This document shows positions 46,387 to 58,289 of a DNA stretch of 64,000 nt, in pieces (position 1 is the stretch's first letter; the number at the start of each line of letters is the position of its first letter). The position numbers were made by a program, and so were the translations under genes. This DNA is from Zingiber officinale (taxonomy: Eukaryota > Streptophyta > Magnoliopsida > Zingiberales > Zingiberaceae). The stretch is from contig NC_055988.1 of the NCBI RefSeq assembly GCF_018446385.1, forward strand, positions 167,324,337 through 167,388,336, read 5' to 3'. Below the pieces are notes generated by a model. The model saw only the letters and a list, made by a program, of their open reading frames with translations. It did not search any database and was not told where the DNA came from.

Positions 46387-48400
46387 CTATAGAAGGTCAT
46401 GCCCTTCCTTCAACTTAGAATAACCCCTTTTTCTTGCGCTCCATAGTAGTAATGACAAATGTAGACGATAAATCTCGACATGTATTAAATCTTTTATTCT
46501 TTTTTGTTTCTTATTTCTAGTGTTTTAGAGAGGACAAAGATAGTTTTTTCACATGCACTTTTGGCTATCCCAAGTTCTGTGAAACATTTTTTTTCTCCTT
46601 ATGTTTTCAGTTTCAGATCAAGCACGGTGTTTGATCAGCTATTGAGCTACTGTAAATATTTTGATGTTGTTGGTTTAATCAGTCAAGTCAACTAGTACAT
46701 CTTTTAAACGATTTCATTAATAGTGTTCTTCACACTTATTTTTAGAAATATGTTGACCTTCATTTGGATGATTTCTACTTAAAATTTTTAAGTCTCTTTC
46801 TCAAGAAGGAAAAAACTTTGAAGTTGGAAAAAATTGAATTATAAGTAAGCTAGAATTTTTTAAAGACGATATTGATTTGATTATAAATTTATGATTTATT
46901 GATAATCGTATATCTTATAATTTATAATAAAAGTATTTTAAATTTTGAATTATAGTTTTTTTTAATGTTTTAAAGTAAAATTAAATGGCTATAGTAAAAA
47001 AATAGTATTAATAGTTGACTCTTTCGTAATTTAATTTTATTTAATTAAATAATTTTATATTGTATCAGTTTTAATTAGCAATTATATATTCACATCTACG
47101 AATAAACCTTTTTGGTATACGTCTCAATATTTTTATTTAAATAATTTTAATATTAATTTCTTATTTACTTAAAAAATAATTATTTATTTATGTCATTTCG
47201 ACTACTTAGTTATATAATTAATTTTTAACATAATTTGCTTCACCCAACACGCCTGTTCTACCATAGCCAGATTTGAGATTGTGATTTTTTACTAACTTTT
47301 GAAAAAGTGATGAAAAAATAAGAAAAGAAAATGTGAATTTCACAAATGGAAAGAGGGAAACATTTGTATTTCCTAATTTTGATTTGGTTTTGTTTCAATT
47401 TATGTTACATAACCACATAAGTTCTCTTACCCATATGTAGATGAAGTCATCTTATTATAGATGAAGTGACTTTTGGGGTGATGATAATCTTCTTGGTTTT
47501 TGTTTTTTTTCCTTTTCTTCTCTTGGCCAAAAACAATCTTGTAGAGTTGCTAGCACAACAAAAGTTGTTTCTACTCCAAGTTGTTAGTTCGTGAGACGGA
47601 CGGAGAATGTGTTCGTGTGGATACCGTAGAAGCGCGGACGTGTTGATCGCGCTGAGATCCGCATCTAAGGAAACGTTGCTGTCGGGATTGCGAAGGGCAC
47701 ACACCAAAAGTATAAACTCCCTTCATTAAACTCAGTATGTGGTTTTCTTCGCATGAATCTTCTGGAAAAAAATTAGATCTTTTTTGCTGCGCTTTCGCGT
47801 GTTTAGCACCCTAGTTCTATTGGATATACTAAATTAACATCATTTTTTTCATTGTTTAACACAGTTTCCTATGTTTTTTTAAAGTTATTGGGAGTGTCCC
47901 AAATCATTGACACTGTCCACTCAATATTCTCTCCTTCTCAAGATATTTTTCTTTGATATGCCAAAAGTTCTCTTACCTCCGAGAAGAATGTGGCATACAT
48001 TGCTACCCTATTTCCTTAAATGAATTTAGTTTTTTTTTTTAAAAAAAAACAAGAACTAAAACTAATAGTTGTAGTTTGACGAGATGCTATTCAGAGAGAG
48101 GAGGAGAAAATATACTTTTCTTCTTTTTAGAATACAACATAGAAAGTGTTGAAATTCCATCTCAAGTGTGTAAGTTATGTTCCTGCCAAGTGTATGATGG
48201 ATAAATTTGAGTATCTTACTATCTTGTTAGTCGAGGTATGAAACAACTTGGAAAGCAACCTTTTAATGTTGCTTTTCTCTCTGTTCCATGTGAAATTCTC
48301 ATTCCAATTCAGTAGTAGCTTGGCCACATATGGTACATGACCATGCTATTTAGTGAATTCAATTGGTTCCCTGCAATCAGTAGCTGCATTTATTTGCGTA
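46387..48400. other. AT-rich intergenic DNA
   Basis: No supported gene or repeat. Similarity to the main host locus starts at about 48400, inside what corresponds to intron 1; exon 1 of the NOP53-like gene has no counterpart here. Confidence 0.5.
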
Positions 48401-48470
48401 GTTCTTTTAGTAACTTAAGTAGGTAGAATACCATGTTATCGTGGTCTACTTATTGTTATTAATGGTGCAG

Positions 48471-50572
48471 AAATTCCTATGAAAAGAAAAATTGAGAAAC
48501 ACAAGAAAAAAGCTCTCCATTATGAGAGCTCGCTTCAGAAAAATCCTTTTGTCCAAGCTGTTCCATTGTCTTCTTCAAAAAAATCAAAGCAGAAAAAGAA
48601 ACAAGTGAACACACAAATAATACAGACCGACACATCTTCACAGGTGTACAATCTCTCCTAAGTGTTTCTTTTATATATAAAAGTTTATGATATACATCTC
48701 TTATATTGTTTATGTCCTCAGGTAGATAATATGACTTCCACTCTAGCTAACTAACATATGGAATAATGAAGGTTCTCTGACTTCTCTACTTCTCATTTGG
48801 TCTATTGTATCGCTAAGTTCTAAAAGTTGAATTTAACTTCATAAGTTATCTTTAAATCTTTCAGGTCAAGCAACTGACAAGCCTAAAAAGGTGAATTTTT
48901 CTTTATTTGACAATCAATTTTTGGTAACAAGTCATTGGTACTCATGTGAAAGTCTCTCTGATAATTATTTGGTTCCGAAATACGTAATCTTGTAATGGAT
49001 CCCAAGAAAACTTTGGTAAATTTAAGGGACTTGAATTTTCTATTTGTCTATTTGATTTTGTCTTTGGTCCAGTACAAGACATGATAACGTATCACGACTG
49101 CTATCTTGATCATTCCATTAGTTGAACCATTAATATCTGAAATGGGCATTTGCTCCAGCATTGTGAATGTAAATTGTGATGCAAAGTAGTATTGTGTTGT
49201 TGATATCATTTAGTAGGACAAATATTAATTCCACTAAATTTTATATGATCAATATTTTTTCTGCATAATATGGGTCTATGCAAATTGCTTAATAGCTGCT
49301 AACCTGATAAGATAGAAAGTCCATTTAAGATAATGTATAGAGAGCCAAATTATTCTTTTTGATTATTTCAAATTGTTATGTGAATTAAATTAAAATATTT
49401 TTAGTGAGAGAAGATAAAATCCACAAATGGTTTGAGCTAATCAATTTTCATAACGACCCATATAGGCATAAACATATGATTAACATTTTTCTGCTTCTAT
49501 TGACAAGATGGATTATTTATTTATGATGTTTTTGGTTCATATTATGCCATTTTTTCTTAACATCAGACTAGGGATCTTCCTTTTAATTGTTTGTTCCTTC
49601 CTGAATAAGAATAGACGTTTCTCATTTCTCAACCACTTGATTTTAACTTATTTTTTTTTAAAAAAAATTCCCATTCTTGTTCTGCAGAAACAGAAGTCTT
49701 CCATCATTCAAGCTGTGGAAGTGGAGCCACTGGGTTGTTCATTTAATCCTTCATTTGAGGCTCATCAAGTAAATATTCAAATTGTTATGAACTATTGGTT
49801 TGGTGTTATTTCAATTCTCCCTATTAGAATCTCCCTTTTGTGTTCTGTCCTACTGTTTATATAGGATTCATTTTCTCTAGCTGTTGTCAGTGAGATGCAG
49901 AAAATTTACAAAAATAAATTGGGTCCTCAAGCTGTACCAAAAACAGTTCCAGGTGAAGCAATTGCAGATGACGATGTGAGCATGACAAATCTCTCTTAAT
50001 TGTTCATATTATAGAAAAATTGTTTCTTGTTGAAAATATTTGATTTGTAGAAAAAAAAAATCTGCTTCTCTGATGAATTACTCAAGAGCCTCTGGATGCT
50101 GGCTTTGAGGCTATTGTTGAATCCTGCAAGGACCTCCGACGTCTCTCCTTATCTGGTCGTCTTACTGATCTTGTGTTCAAAACTATTGGGGCCTCAGCAA
50201 ATCGTCTTGAGAGGCTCTCAGTTGGTTTTGCCGGCGATAGTGATGTAGGTCTTCATTACATTCTATCTGGTTGTAGGACATTACGCATTCTGGAAATTAG
50301 GAAAATTCCCGTTTGGGATCAAGGCATTGTTGGACGATGCAGATAAGCTGGAGACAATGCGATGCGTTTGGATGTCATCATACTCTGTGACACTGGGGGC
50401 ATGTAGATTATTCGCTAAGAAGATGCCACGGCTTAACATGCAGGTTATTGATGAGAATGGAGGACGTTCATTGAAGTTAATGCCTGATCATTTCCCTGTC
50501 CCAAAACTCTACATTTACAGTAGTATTGCTGGCCCAAGATCTGATGCCCCACCTTTTGTCTTGACTGTTTAA
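48471..50572 (+). pseudogene. Decayed duplicate of the NOP53-TIR1/AFB-like locus
   Basis: Counterparts of NOP53-like exons 2-6 lie at 48471-48643, 48722-48770, 48865-48890, 49688-49768 and 49865-49975. They are followed by intron sequence and then, from about 50077, by the later part of the last F-box/LRR exon. Exon 3 carries a small insertion and an in-frame TAA (CTAGCTAACTAACATATGG). The LRR part has a +1 insertion at about 50304 (GGAAAATTCCC for GGAAATGCCC). Exons 1-2 of the F-box gene and the first third of its last exon are deleted. Exon 6 keeps 111 nt against 93 in the main copy. It cannot encode a full protein of either family. Confidence 0.88.
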
Positions 50573-51198
50573 GGTGAAATCAGGTATTAAGGAATTGATA
50601 TTATCTTTATCTTGTTTATCCTTCTAAATTGCTTCTCAGAAGTCAGCTCTTCTTTTGGAATGATGGGAAAGCAGTCAGTTTATAGTATCAAGTGCAGCAT
50701 GATTATGGTTTTAGATTTCAATCACGGTAAGTTAATTATCAAGAATTCTACTTTTGATTGTCACTTATCAATGAGTTGTGGGACTATATGACTTGTAACC
50801 TTTACTCAACATATAGAGCATTTCTCATCTTTTGGTTAATATATTTTAGATTGTTGAGCTATTGCTTTTTAACTTATGATGTTCGTAACATAAATTTTCT
50901 TATTAAAGTGGAAGGGAGAATATTGAGACCCCTAGGATCTTACGTGTATTTTTACATCATGAATTTGTGATTACTAAGTTCTTACTAAACGACTGCCTTG
51001 TCTAAGTACCTCCTTTTGATTACCAAGTTCTTACTTAATGATTGCTCCCTTAATGGTGGGACCAGTCTCAGTATTTGAAATTAACAATTTAGTATGGAGG
51101 ATTCAATTAACAAATAAGATATACTAGAAGTGTGGAGTTTCAGATTTCTTCCCAACTATTATCAAATATTAAATTTCATATCTATCTTTTCTTTAGAA

Positions 51199-51199
<1 letters not shown>

Positions 51200-51240
<41 letters not shown>
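51200..51240. repeat. (AAT)n microsatellite
   Basis: About 13 AAT units in the 3' flank of the duplicate. The main locus has only two at the matching place (about 14969). Confidence 0.9.
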
Positions 51241-51242
<2 letters not shown>

Positions 51243-51462
51243 GAATGTTTTTTTTAATGAGTAAAGAAGAGGTATAATATCGTCTTAGTATTGCCAAATA
51301 TATATATTATGTTTTGTCATCTTTTTTCATAAAGGATAATGTCTAGAAATAGTAAAATTTGGTTAATCTAACCCCGTATTGTTATGTTTGTAATAGTCAA
51401 CTAATGGATTTTAATTGATTTTTTTAAAAACATTTTAAAAATTTCGGATATAATCCCGACTC

Positions 51463-52723
51463 TCAAATTCTTGATTTGCAACTCACTTCATTGTCATAAT
51501 TTACACTCAATTCATGATCCACTTCACTAATCAACCTCTCATCTGGATCCACGCCCATTAAAAAATTATGAAGAATACAACATGCTAACATAATATCTGT
51601 GCGAATGTTAATTTCATAGTGAGGTTATGTTCCGCTAGCAATAATGGGAAACCTCTTCTTTAGAACCCCAAAAGCTCTCTCGATTGCATTGCGAAGAGAT
51701 GTATGTCTAAGATTGAATAACTCTTTTGCATTTGTAGGGCCACATCTCGAGTATTCCTTTAAGTGATAACGAATTCCTCGATAAGGGGTAATTAAACCCC
51801 TCTTTAACATAAACCCAGAGTCAACTAAATAGTATTTACCTACAACAAACAAAGGATATAGTTTAATCATATTTACTTCCAAACATTGCCCACCAATGAA
51901 CATTAATTGTAAATTAAATACCATGAGGAATTAATAATTTATCATGTCTAGATAGAGCATTTTTGACGATTCGAGAATCAGATGTAGTTCCTTCCCAGCC
52001 AGATAAAATATATGTGAACTTCAGGTCGAAGGAGTATGCCGCCAACACATTTGTAGTTGGCCAATCCTTTCTTCCTCGATATATACGTGCATCTTCATCA
52101 GATACCTTAACACGTATATGAGTTCCATCTAATGCACCAACACAATGATCAAAATGAGTGTTACCTTGAAGTAAGGGTAGAATCTACTGCTACTCTGTAT
52201 AAGCGGAGGGATTTCAGAATCATCTGGTTGCTTTATAAATTCAGCATGAAGTCCAATAATAGCTTTTAAGACTTCATGAAAATGATTATTAATAGTCCTT
52301 GTACTTCGACAAAAAAAAACTCAACTCTTGATGTTTGACATCATGACCAAGCAAATATAAAAACTTAGCAACCTTCTCTTCAATACTTGAATTCCTATTG
52401 GCTTTTACCCTTGTGGTGTGCTTTAATAGTTCACACAAGCGAACAAAGCCATCCACGCTTACCCTAAGAATGCTACGACATACCTCATTAGATGTCATAA
52501 GGTTGTGCAACAAAATACGTCTTGCATCATCTTTTTGCTCATTATTCTCCATTAGACCTTTATCTACATACTTATTAATATTCTTCAACATCATCCCAAG
52601 AATAACTAAACAATTTCTATTTATGAAAACTTCATCATTTGAACTCTCATCTAGAGTATCATTATTCTCCTCATAATAATCATTAACATTCGGATAATCT
52701 CCTTCGTCATTATCCCACTCCAT
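51463..52723 (-). pseudogene. PIF/Harbinger-type transposase, disrupted
   Basis: The minus strand encodes an N-terminal helical region from ATG 52723 (MEWDNDEGDYPN...; VDGFVRLCELLK; LGHDVKHQELSFF), then CVGALDGTHIRVKVSDEDARIYRGRKDW, SDSRIVKNALSRHDKLLIP, YYLVDSGFMLKRGLITPYRG and RNAIERAFGVLKKRFPII, ending near [14 protein letters not shown]. The three catalytic acids (D near 52128, D in SDSRI near 51983, E in AIERAF) are retained. An 82-bp GT-AG intron fits at 51921-51840. Damage: a one-base shift in the T run near 52313, a possible break near 52165, and a TAA replacing Glu at 51627-51625. The DNA ends of the element were not found. Confidence 0.82.
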
Positions 52724-52999
52724 CTCATCAAATCTGTTGAAAGATAAATAATAAAAATAGACTATTATAATAAATTCAACAACGTTGCTATCAAAAATGT
52801 TATATTTCATTTAAACGATAGAAATCAGTAAAATAAAGATAAAAATAAAAAATGAAGATAGAAATTAAAATGAAGGTAGAAATCAGAGTTTTGAGGTATA
52901 GAAATTAGGAAAATTATATTTCCTCTAATTAGAGTTTTCTAATTATTGGTAAGATCAAAACGAAGATAGAAATGAGTAACTCAACAAGAAGATAGAGCA

Positions 53000-53480
53000 A
53001 ACTTACTGCAATCACAAGAAGGAAAACTCAACACAAAGCAGAAAGATAGAAATGAGTAAGATCAAACTTACCGCAATCACAAGAAGGAAAACTCAACACA
53101 AGGCAGTTGCTAAGCAATCATAGAAGAAGAACACTTACAACAGTTGTGAATCAATTTTAGCAACAATGTTGGAGCAGCTGCAACAATCTCGGAAGAGAAA
53201 AAGAGGGATCGACAAAGGAGTCGATGGGAGAGGAGGAAGAAGAAGAGTCCGCAGGTGAGAAGGAAGAAGAAATAAGTAAAATCAAATTTACTGCAATCAC
53301 AGAGAAGGAAAACTCAACACAAAGCATTGGCTAAGCAATCGTAGAAGAAGAGCACTTACAACAATGTGTGAGCAACTGCAGCAGTCTCAGAAGAGAAAAA
53401 GACGGACCAGAGGAGGAGTCGACGGGTGAGGACGAAGAAGAAGAGTCCGCAGGTGAGAAGGAAGAAGAAATCGGCAATTT
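53000..53480. repeat. 220-bp direct repeats upstream of the transposase
   Basis: Units beginning near 53068 and 53288 share ACTGCAATCACA..AGAAGGAAAA, GCTAAGCAATC.TAGAAGAAG, and AAGAAGAAGAGTCCGCAGG. A partial third unit starts near 53004. They may be the 5' untranslated part of the transposon. Confidence 0.7.
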
Positions 53481-53805
53481 AAAGAAGAAATCGGCGATTT
53501 AGCGGAGGCGTCGTTGGGTGTGGAGGCAGAAATCGTTGTTGGGTGAGGAGGCAGAATCACAGATTTGGTGGAAGAGAAAAGGAAAGGTTAGGGATATTTA
53601 TGGGATTTCATTTTATTTACTTTTCTTTCCTTTGTCTTTTTGGACAGGATAAATTTTCCTCAAAAATGTATCCGCCGAAGGAATACAATTTCCATCCGCT
53701 TAAAATTTTTAATCAAGTAAATAATAAAAAAATTTCTAGAAAGGAAACTTTTCTCTTTTTTTTAGTTTCCTTACCTCTAAGTAAACAGAGGCTGAGTGAC
53801 AAGTG

Positions 53806-54201
53806 CCTAGACAAGCAAATCAAATTCTCTGTCCCAATATCATCTATCCCCGTGTTCCACTTATCGTCCCAGCCCACTGTCGGCAGCTTCCGGCCGCCGC
53901 CCCGGTCAATACTATAACCCTTAGTGAATGTGAACCCAAGGAGGTTGCCATTGGCATGATCGGTGCCGGAATCTGGTCAGATCTGAGCAAACTTTCCTCG
54001 ACCGTCGATCTAAGCCTCTGCTCAGATCCGGCCGGATTCTGGCGCCGATCGTGCCGATGGTGACCCCCTTGGGTTCACCTTCCCTAAGGGTTATAGTGTT
54101 GATCAGGACGGCGACTGGAGGCCGCCAACGGTGGACTGGGACGATGTGTGGGACACGGGGACGGAACAGAGAGATTTGGGAAAATGATTTGAACGTCTAG
54201 G
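53806..54201. repeat. Long inverted repeat (about 180-bp arms, 31-nt loop)
   Basis: 53806-53988 is mirrored by 54020-54201. Shared pieces are CCTAGAC, CCCCGTGT.CCAC, ATCGTCCCAG.CCA, ACTATAACCCTTAG, GTGAACCCAAGG, GATCGG.GCC and GATCTGAGC. The loop is 53989-54019. The inner 145 bp of each arm is the best matched. It is GC-richer than its surroundings, carries no ORF of note and has no evident target duplication. Confidence 0.85.
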
Positions 54202-56649
54202 TCAAATTCTTTGTTCTTGCTGTTCAATGTTGCGTCTTTGCCCCGCCCCTCCTCTTGTTGCTCGTCGAGCAATTGACGCTTAGCCCTCTTGTTGATCATC
54301 TCTGACGCTCAACCCTGCCCTACAACCACATCCCTATAACCCCATTCTCCTACAGGCCACAGCGTCGCTCAACCCCATCTCTAGCTCTGCCATTAACCCA
54401 TCTTTGATCGTCGTCGTTGCTGCCCTCAAGTTCCTGCCATCAACCCATCTTTGATCGTCGTCGTTGCCTTGGACTTGGAGGTTCCACCTCAATGTCAGCG
54501 ACCTGATCGCTTACTTGACTAGCATCACTTGCTCTGCTCCAGTCATCTCCTATGACATGTCCTCCATCTAGACGCTGATGATAGAAAGCCAGTTAGTGGC
54601 TTAGTGCATACTTATCAACATAATTTAAAATTTTGAGTCTGTATCAAAATTTTAATCTTTATGATATAGTTAGATATTATATTATGCTATATGCTGTGTC
54701 GATATAGTTTTGATAGTTTTTAATTTTAAATATAAATATTAGATAAAAACAAATAAATGTATATATTTTTAAAGAGTATTTATATATTAATAATTTGAAT
54801 TAAAATTGAGATATTATAATATATTATATTTCTAATACCACAAAAGTTACAAGAATTAGACGAAAGTATTAGTTTTTACCAATATTCTAATTAAATCAAT
54901 TCACAAGTTTTTCAATATTCCGATTAAATAATTATTTATGACATTCAATTTATAGATTTATATATTTATATACGCAATATTAATCTATAAAATTTACTAT
55001 AAATTAGTTAATAAATAAAAAATAAATTATTTATTCAATTTATAAACAGTATAACAATTCTTCCGTATAAGTTTCTAATATATCACTAATTAAATTATTT
55101 AAGTAAATATGAAATAAAAAAAACTTAGATATTTATATAGAGAATAATTAATAGATAAAATTTACTCATTCCTTTAACAATTTGATTATAATCTCATAGA
55201 ATTTTCTCTTATTTTTTACATTATTTTATTTTTATTTAATATAAAAAATGATAAGAAAAATATTAATTTATATATAATAATTATATAAATTAATTATTGA
55301 TTTATATAATATATATTTATATAATTCTGTTTATAAATATTTTATATAATATGTATATTAAATACTATAATTTATATTACATTCAAATATTAAATATATT
55401 TAAAAGATTCAAATTTATTTTAGTTTTCAAATTATTTATACATTTTTAAAATTATTTTAAAATTTCAAATATTTTTTTAAATTTTTTAACTATTTTAATT
55501 TATAAAATTAATTTAAGATTTAATTTTCAATAAATTATAAATATCAATTCAAAAATTTCAATTAAAATATTTTTTATTTTTTAAATTTTAAATAAAAAAT
55601 AATTAAAATATAAATTTATACATCATAATTATATTATTTAATTATAATTTATATAATAATTAATTAGAAATTGTATATATTTTAAACAAGATATTACATA
55701 TTTATGCATATAATTTTAATTTGATTTTTTATTAAATTACAAATATGAATTTAAAATTTAAATATTTGTATTTTTTTATAAATATTTTAAATTTATATAT
55801 TATAATTATATTATATATATATATATATATATATATGATATAGCACTGATTATAACACTAACATTAATAAGTTATAACATATAAATATATATTTTATTTA
55901 AATATAAGGTTTTAATTAAAAACGGTATATTGTTTTTATTTTATTTTTATAACATACTATTCATTCTCAATCACGATTCTCCCCAATTCCGTCATCGGCA
56001 CTTCTCGTCTCCTCGTGATTTCAATTGTAACACTTTTTCTCTACTGAAGATGAGGTGGTGAGCACGCTTCTTCTCTATCAAAAATGAGGCAGCGAAGTGG
56101 CAAACACACTTCTTCTCTACCAAGATGAGACAGCAAGCACACTTCTTTTAATAAAGGATGATTAAAGGAATGACTTTAATCAACATTTTAATAATTAGTT
56201 TGTTTAGTATTTTTTTTAATTGATATTATATATTCTTTTTTCGAATTGATTAATCTTTGGACAACTAACTCCATCCTATAATTTTTTTTCACTAATTATC
56301 AAAATAAATTGGAAAGCACTGTGATAGTCTATCAAGACATCTCTTTTTCAGGTTCACTATCTATTGAAGAGAAAAATCTCTGATAATTCGTCGTTGAATC
56401 TTAAATTAGAGGTCTAACTACTATATTGTAGCCCGGGACGGTTGTCAAGTATTTGATCATTATTCATGTGTAATTAATCTAGTTTTATGTATATATTTTG
56501 ACGAAAATTATATTACCGGTAGATGTCAATGTATGGTGATATATTAAATATGGATCATGATAATGATAATAGCTGTCCGTTACCATAAGTCATAGTGTGA
56601 GCAAAAACATCTACAAATTCTAAAAGAAATGTAACCAAGTGGAAAACAA
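54202..56649. other. AT-rich intergenic DNA with small repeats
   Basis: A 36-bp direct repeat containing AACCCATCTTTGATCGTCGT lies at about 54393 and 54438. 54640-55960 is extremely AT-rich with (TA)n at about 55811-55834. 56030-56150 holds three 45-bp units with CACTTCTTCTCTAC. No gene seen. Confidence 0.55.
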
Positions 56650-56652
56650 TAA

Positions 56653-57219
56653 AGCTACGTTTGGTTGGACGTAATGTAATTGAGCTTGTAATGTAATCAA
56701 ATTTATAATGTAATGTAATGTAATCTTGATTACATTACTACGTTTGGTAATAAAATGTATGTAATCTTTGATTACAAAGATGATTACATTCTTTTGTTTG
56801 GTATCAATTATTTTTATAAGGAATGTAATTCGTATTATTATAAAATGACAAAAATATCCTACGACTTCTACTGGCGGGCGCTACATCTCTGTCGGAGCTT
56901 GCGGCGGCCGCTGCCGCCACCGGTCGCCGGCCGTCGGGGGGCGGTGGTGGGCGGTGGCGGTGGCAGTGGCGGCGGGCGAAGATGGGCGGCGACAGACTAA
57001 GGGTATATTTGACATTCAAATTTTTATTAAAAGGTGATCTCGTAATGTAATCGGATTACAATGTGTTTGCTTTGTAATCCAGTTTACAAAACTTCATTAC
57101 ATTTTGTAATCCAGATTACATTACATTACAAGTTAAAAATGAAAGCAAACAAAATAATCAGCCTTGTAATGTAATCTGGATTACATTACAAGGCAGATTA
57201 CACCCTACCAAACGCAGCC
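56653..57219. mobile_element. Tourist-like MITE with GC-rich internal cargo
   Basis: 567 bp flanked by TAA (56650-56652, 57220-57222). Ends AGCTACGTTTGGT and ACCAAACGCAGCC are inverted repeats, as in PIF/Harbinger MITEs. The body is made of GTAATGTAATC-type units in both orientations, but 56868-56998 is a sharply bounded GC-rich block (GCGGCCGCTGCCGCCACCGG...). Confidence 0.8.
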
Positions 57220-57310
57220 TAAAATCACAAAGCGAGGTATGCGATTATTTCTCAAAATTTTCTAACGATGATAAGAAAATTAAAGACAAATGCAAATATT
57301 GTGGCATTTA

Positions 57311-57567
57311 GGGAGTACTTGGTTTGGTTGGATGGTATGGGAATGAGGAATAGGGAATGGAAAAAGAATTAAAAGTTGATATATTTGGTTTGGGGGATTG
57401 GTGATGGATCCCACGGAGTTAATCCTCTAAATATGGAAATGAGCCATTAGCAAGTAAAATTAGGGGAATGACTGTTCGGATTGAAATCTCTCTACTCCCA
57501 TTCTCCACCTCTATCAATCTTATTCTCATTCTCATTCTCATTTCCTTCCGTGAACCAAGCACCCTCT
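57311..57567. mobile_element. Second MITE-like element
   Basis: Inverted ends GGGAGTACTTGGTTTGG and GAACCAAGCACCCTC enclose about 230 bp with GGGAATGAGGAAT / CATTCTCATTTCC inverted motifs. No clear target duplication. Confidence 0.6.
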
Positions 57568-57656
57568 CAAATTTTTATGAGCCATACAAGAATGGAATTA
57601 CAAGCTTGAAATACCATAAAAACCTCATGTAAAACCCCTTTCATGTTGTCGAAACA

Positions 57657-57798
57657 ACTCAAACAAAATTAAGTTTAGAACTAGGTGCAAGAGAATGTGA
57701 GGTGCATCTTAGAAATTCGATCAAACCACTCAAACAAAATTAAGTTTACAACTAGGTGCAAGAGAATGTGAGGTGCATCTTACTTAGAAATTTGATCA
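57657..57798. repeat. 71-bp tandem duplication
   Basis: ACTCAAACAAAATTAAGTTT...GAGGTGCATCTTA occurs twice, with starts at 57657 and 57728 and only a few differences. Confidence 0.85.
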
Positions 57799-58289
57799 GG
57801 ATGCACGTAGAACTTCGTTAGATTAATTATTATAATGAAGACACTCTCTTTCAAATTTGTAGAAGGAAATCTAGCCACTTTCTCCTCTCCTTGTCGCCTC
57901 CCACCAAAAAGCCAAGAAAGGTTTTCTTCCTCAAGTTTCTTCGCTTCTGCTTTCTTCACTTGGATCTTATCATCTCCACACTTAGCTAGTACCAATCGAA
58001 GGCGAACTTTGTTGCTCATCAGAGTTGTCTTGAAGATCTCGACGTGAATATGAAGAGAGGTGATATTTGTGAACATCGCTAAAATTGATATCATTTCCTT
58101 TATGCATCATCTGTAAGGTACACATTGAATAATTGTTATTCTTAAATTTTATTTTACGATTATATCCGCGCACATGAGTTGTATCTTGCATACGTGTAGT
58201 GTGTCTTGTACTAAATTTAGTTTTATTATCGTCTTTTTACTTTCACTGTACGTTTTGCGAAACTTATTAAGTACACACCGTATCGAGCG
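57799..58289. other. Unassigned DNA with a weak coding-like stretch
   Basis: On the minus strand about 58000-57830 reads VRLRLVLAKCGDDKIQVKKA, then a charged stretch and LSWLFGGRRQGEEK, which looks protein-like but matches no family known to me. It has no clear start or splice structure. Confidence 0.3.

Noticed and set aside
47447-47707. Minus-strand ORF of 86 codons as a gene
   Set aside because: Ends in a lysine-rich low-complexity tail in AT-rich DNA with no recognisable domain or splice structure.
57780-58094. Possible small gene on the minus strand
   Set aside because: Composition looks protein-like, but no start context, intron or family similarity could be supported.
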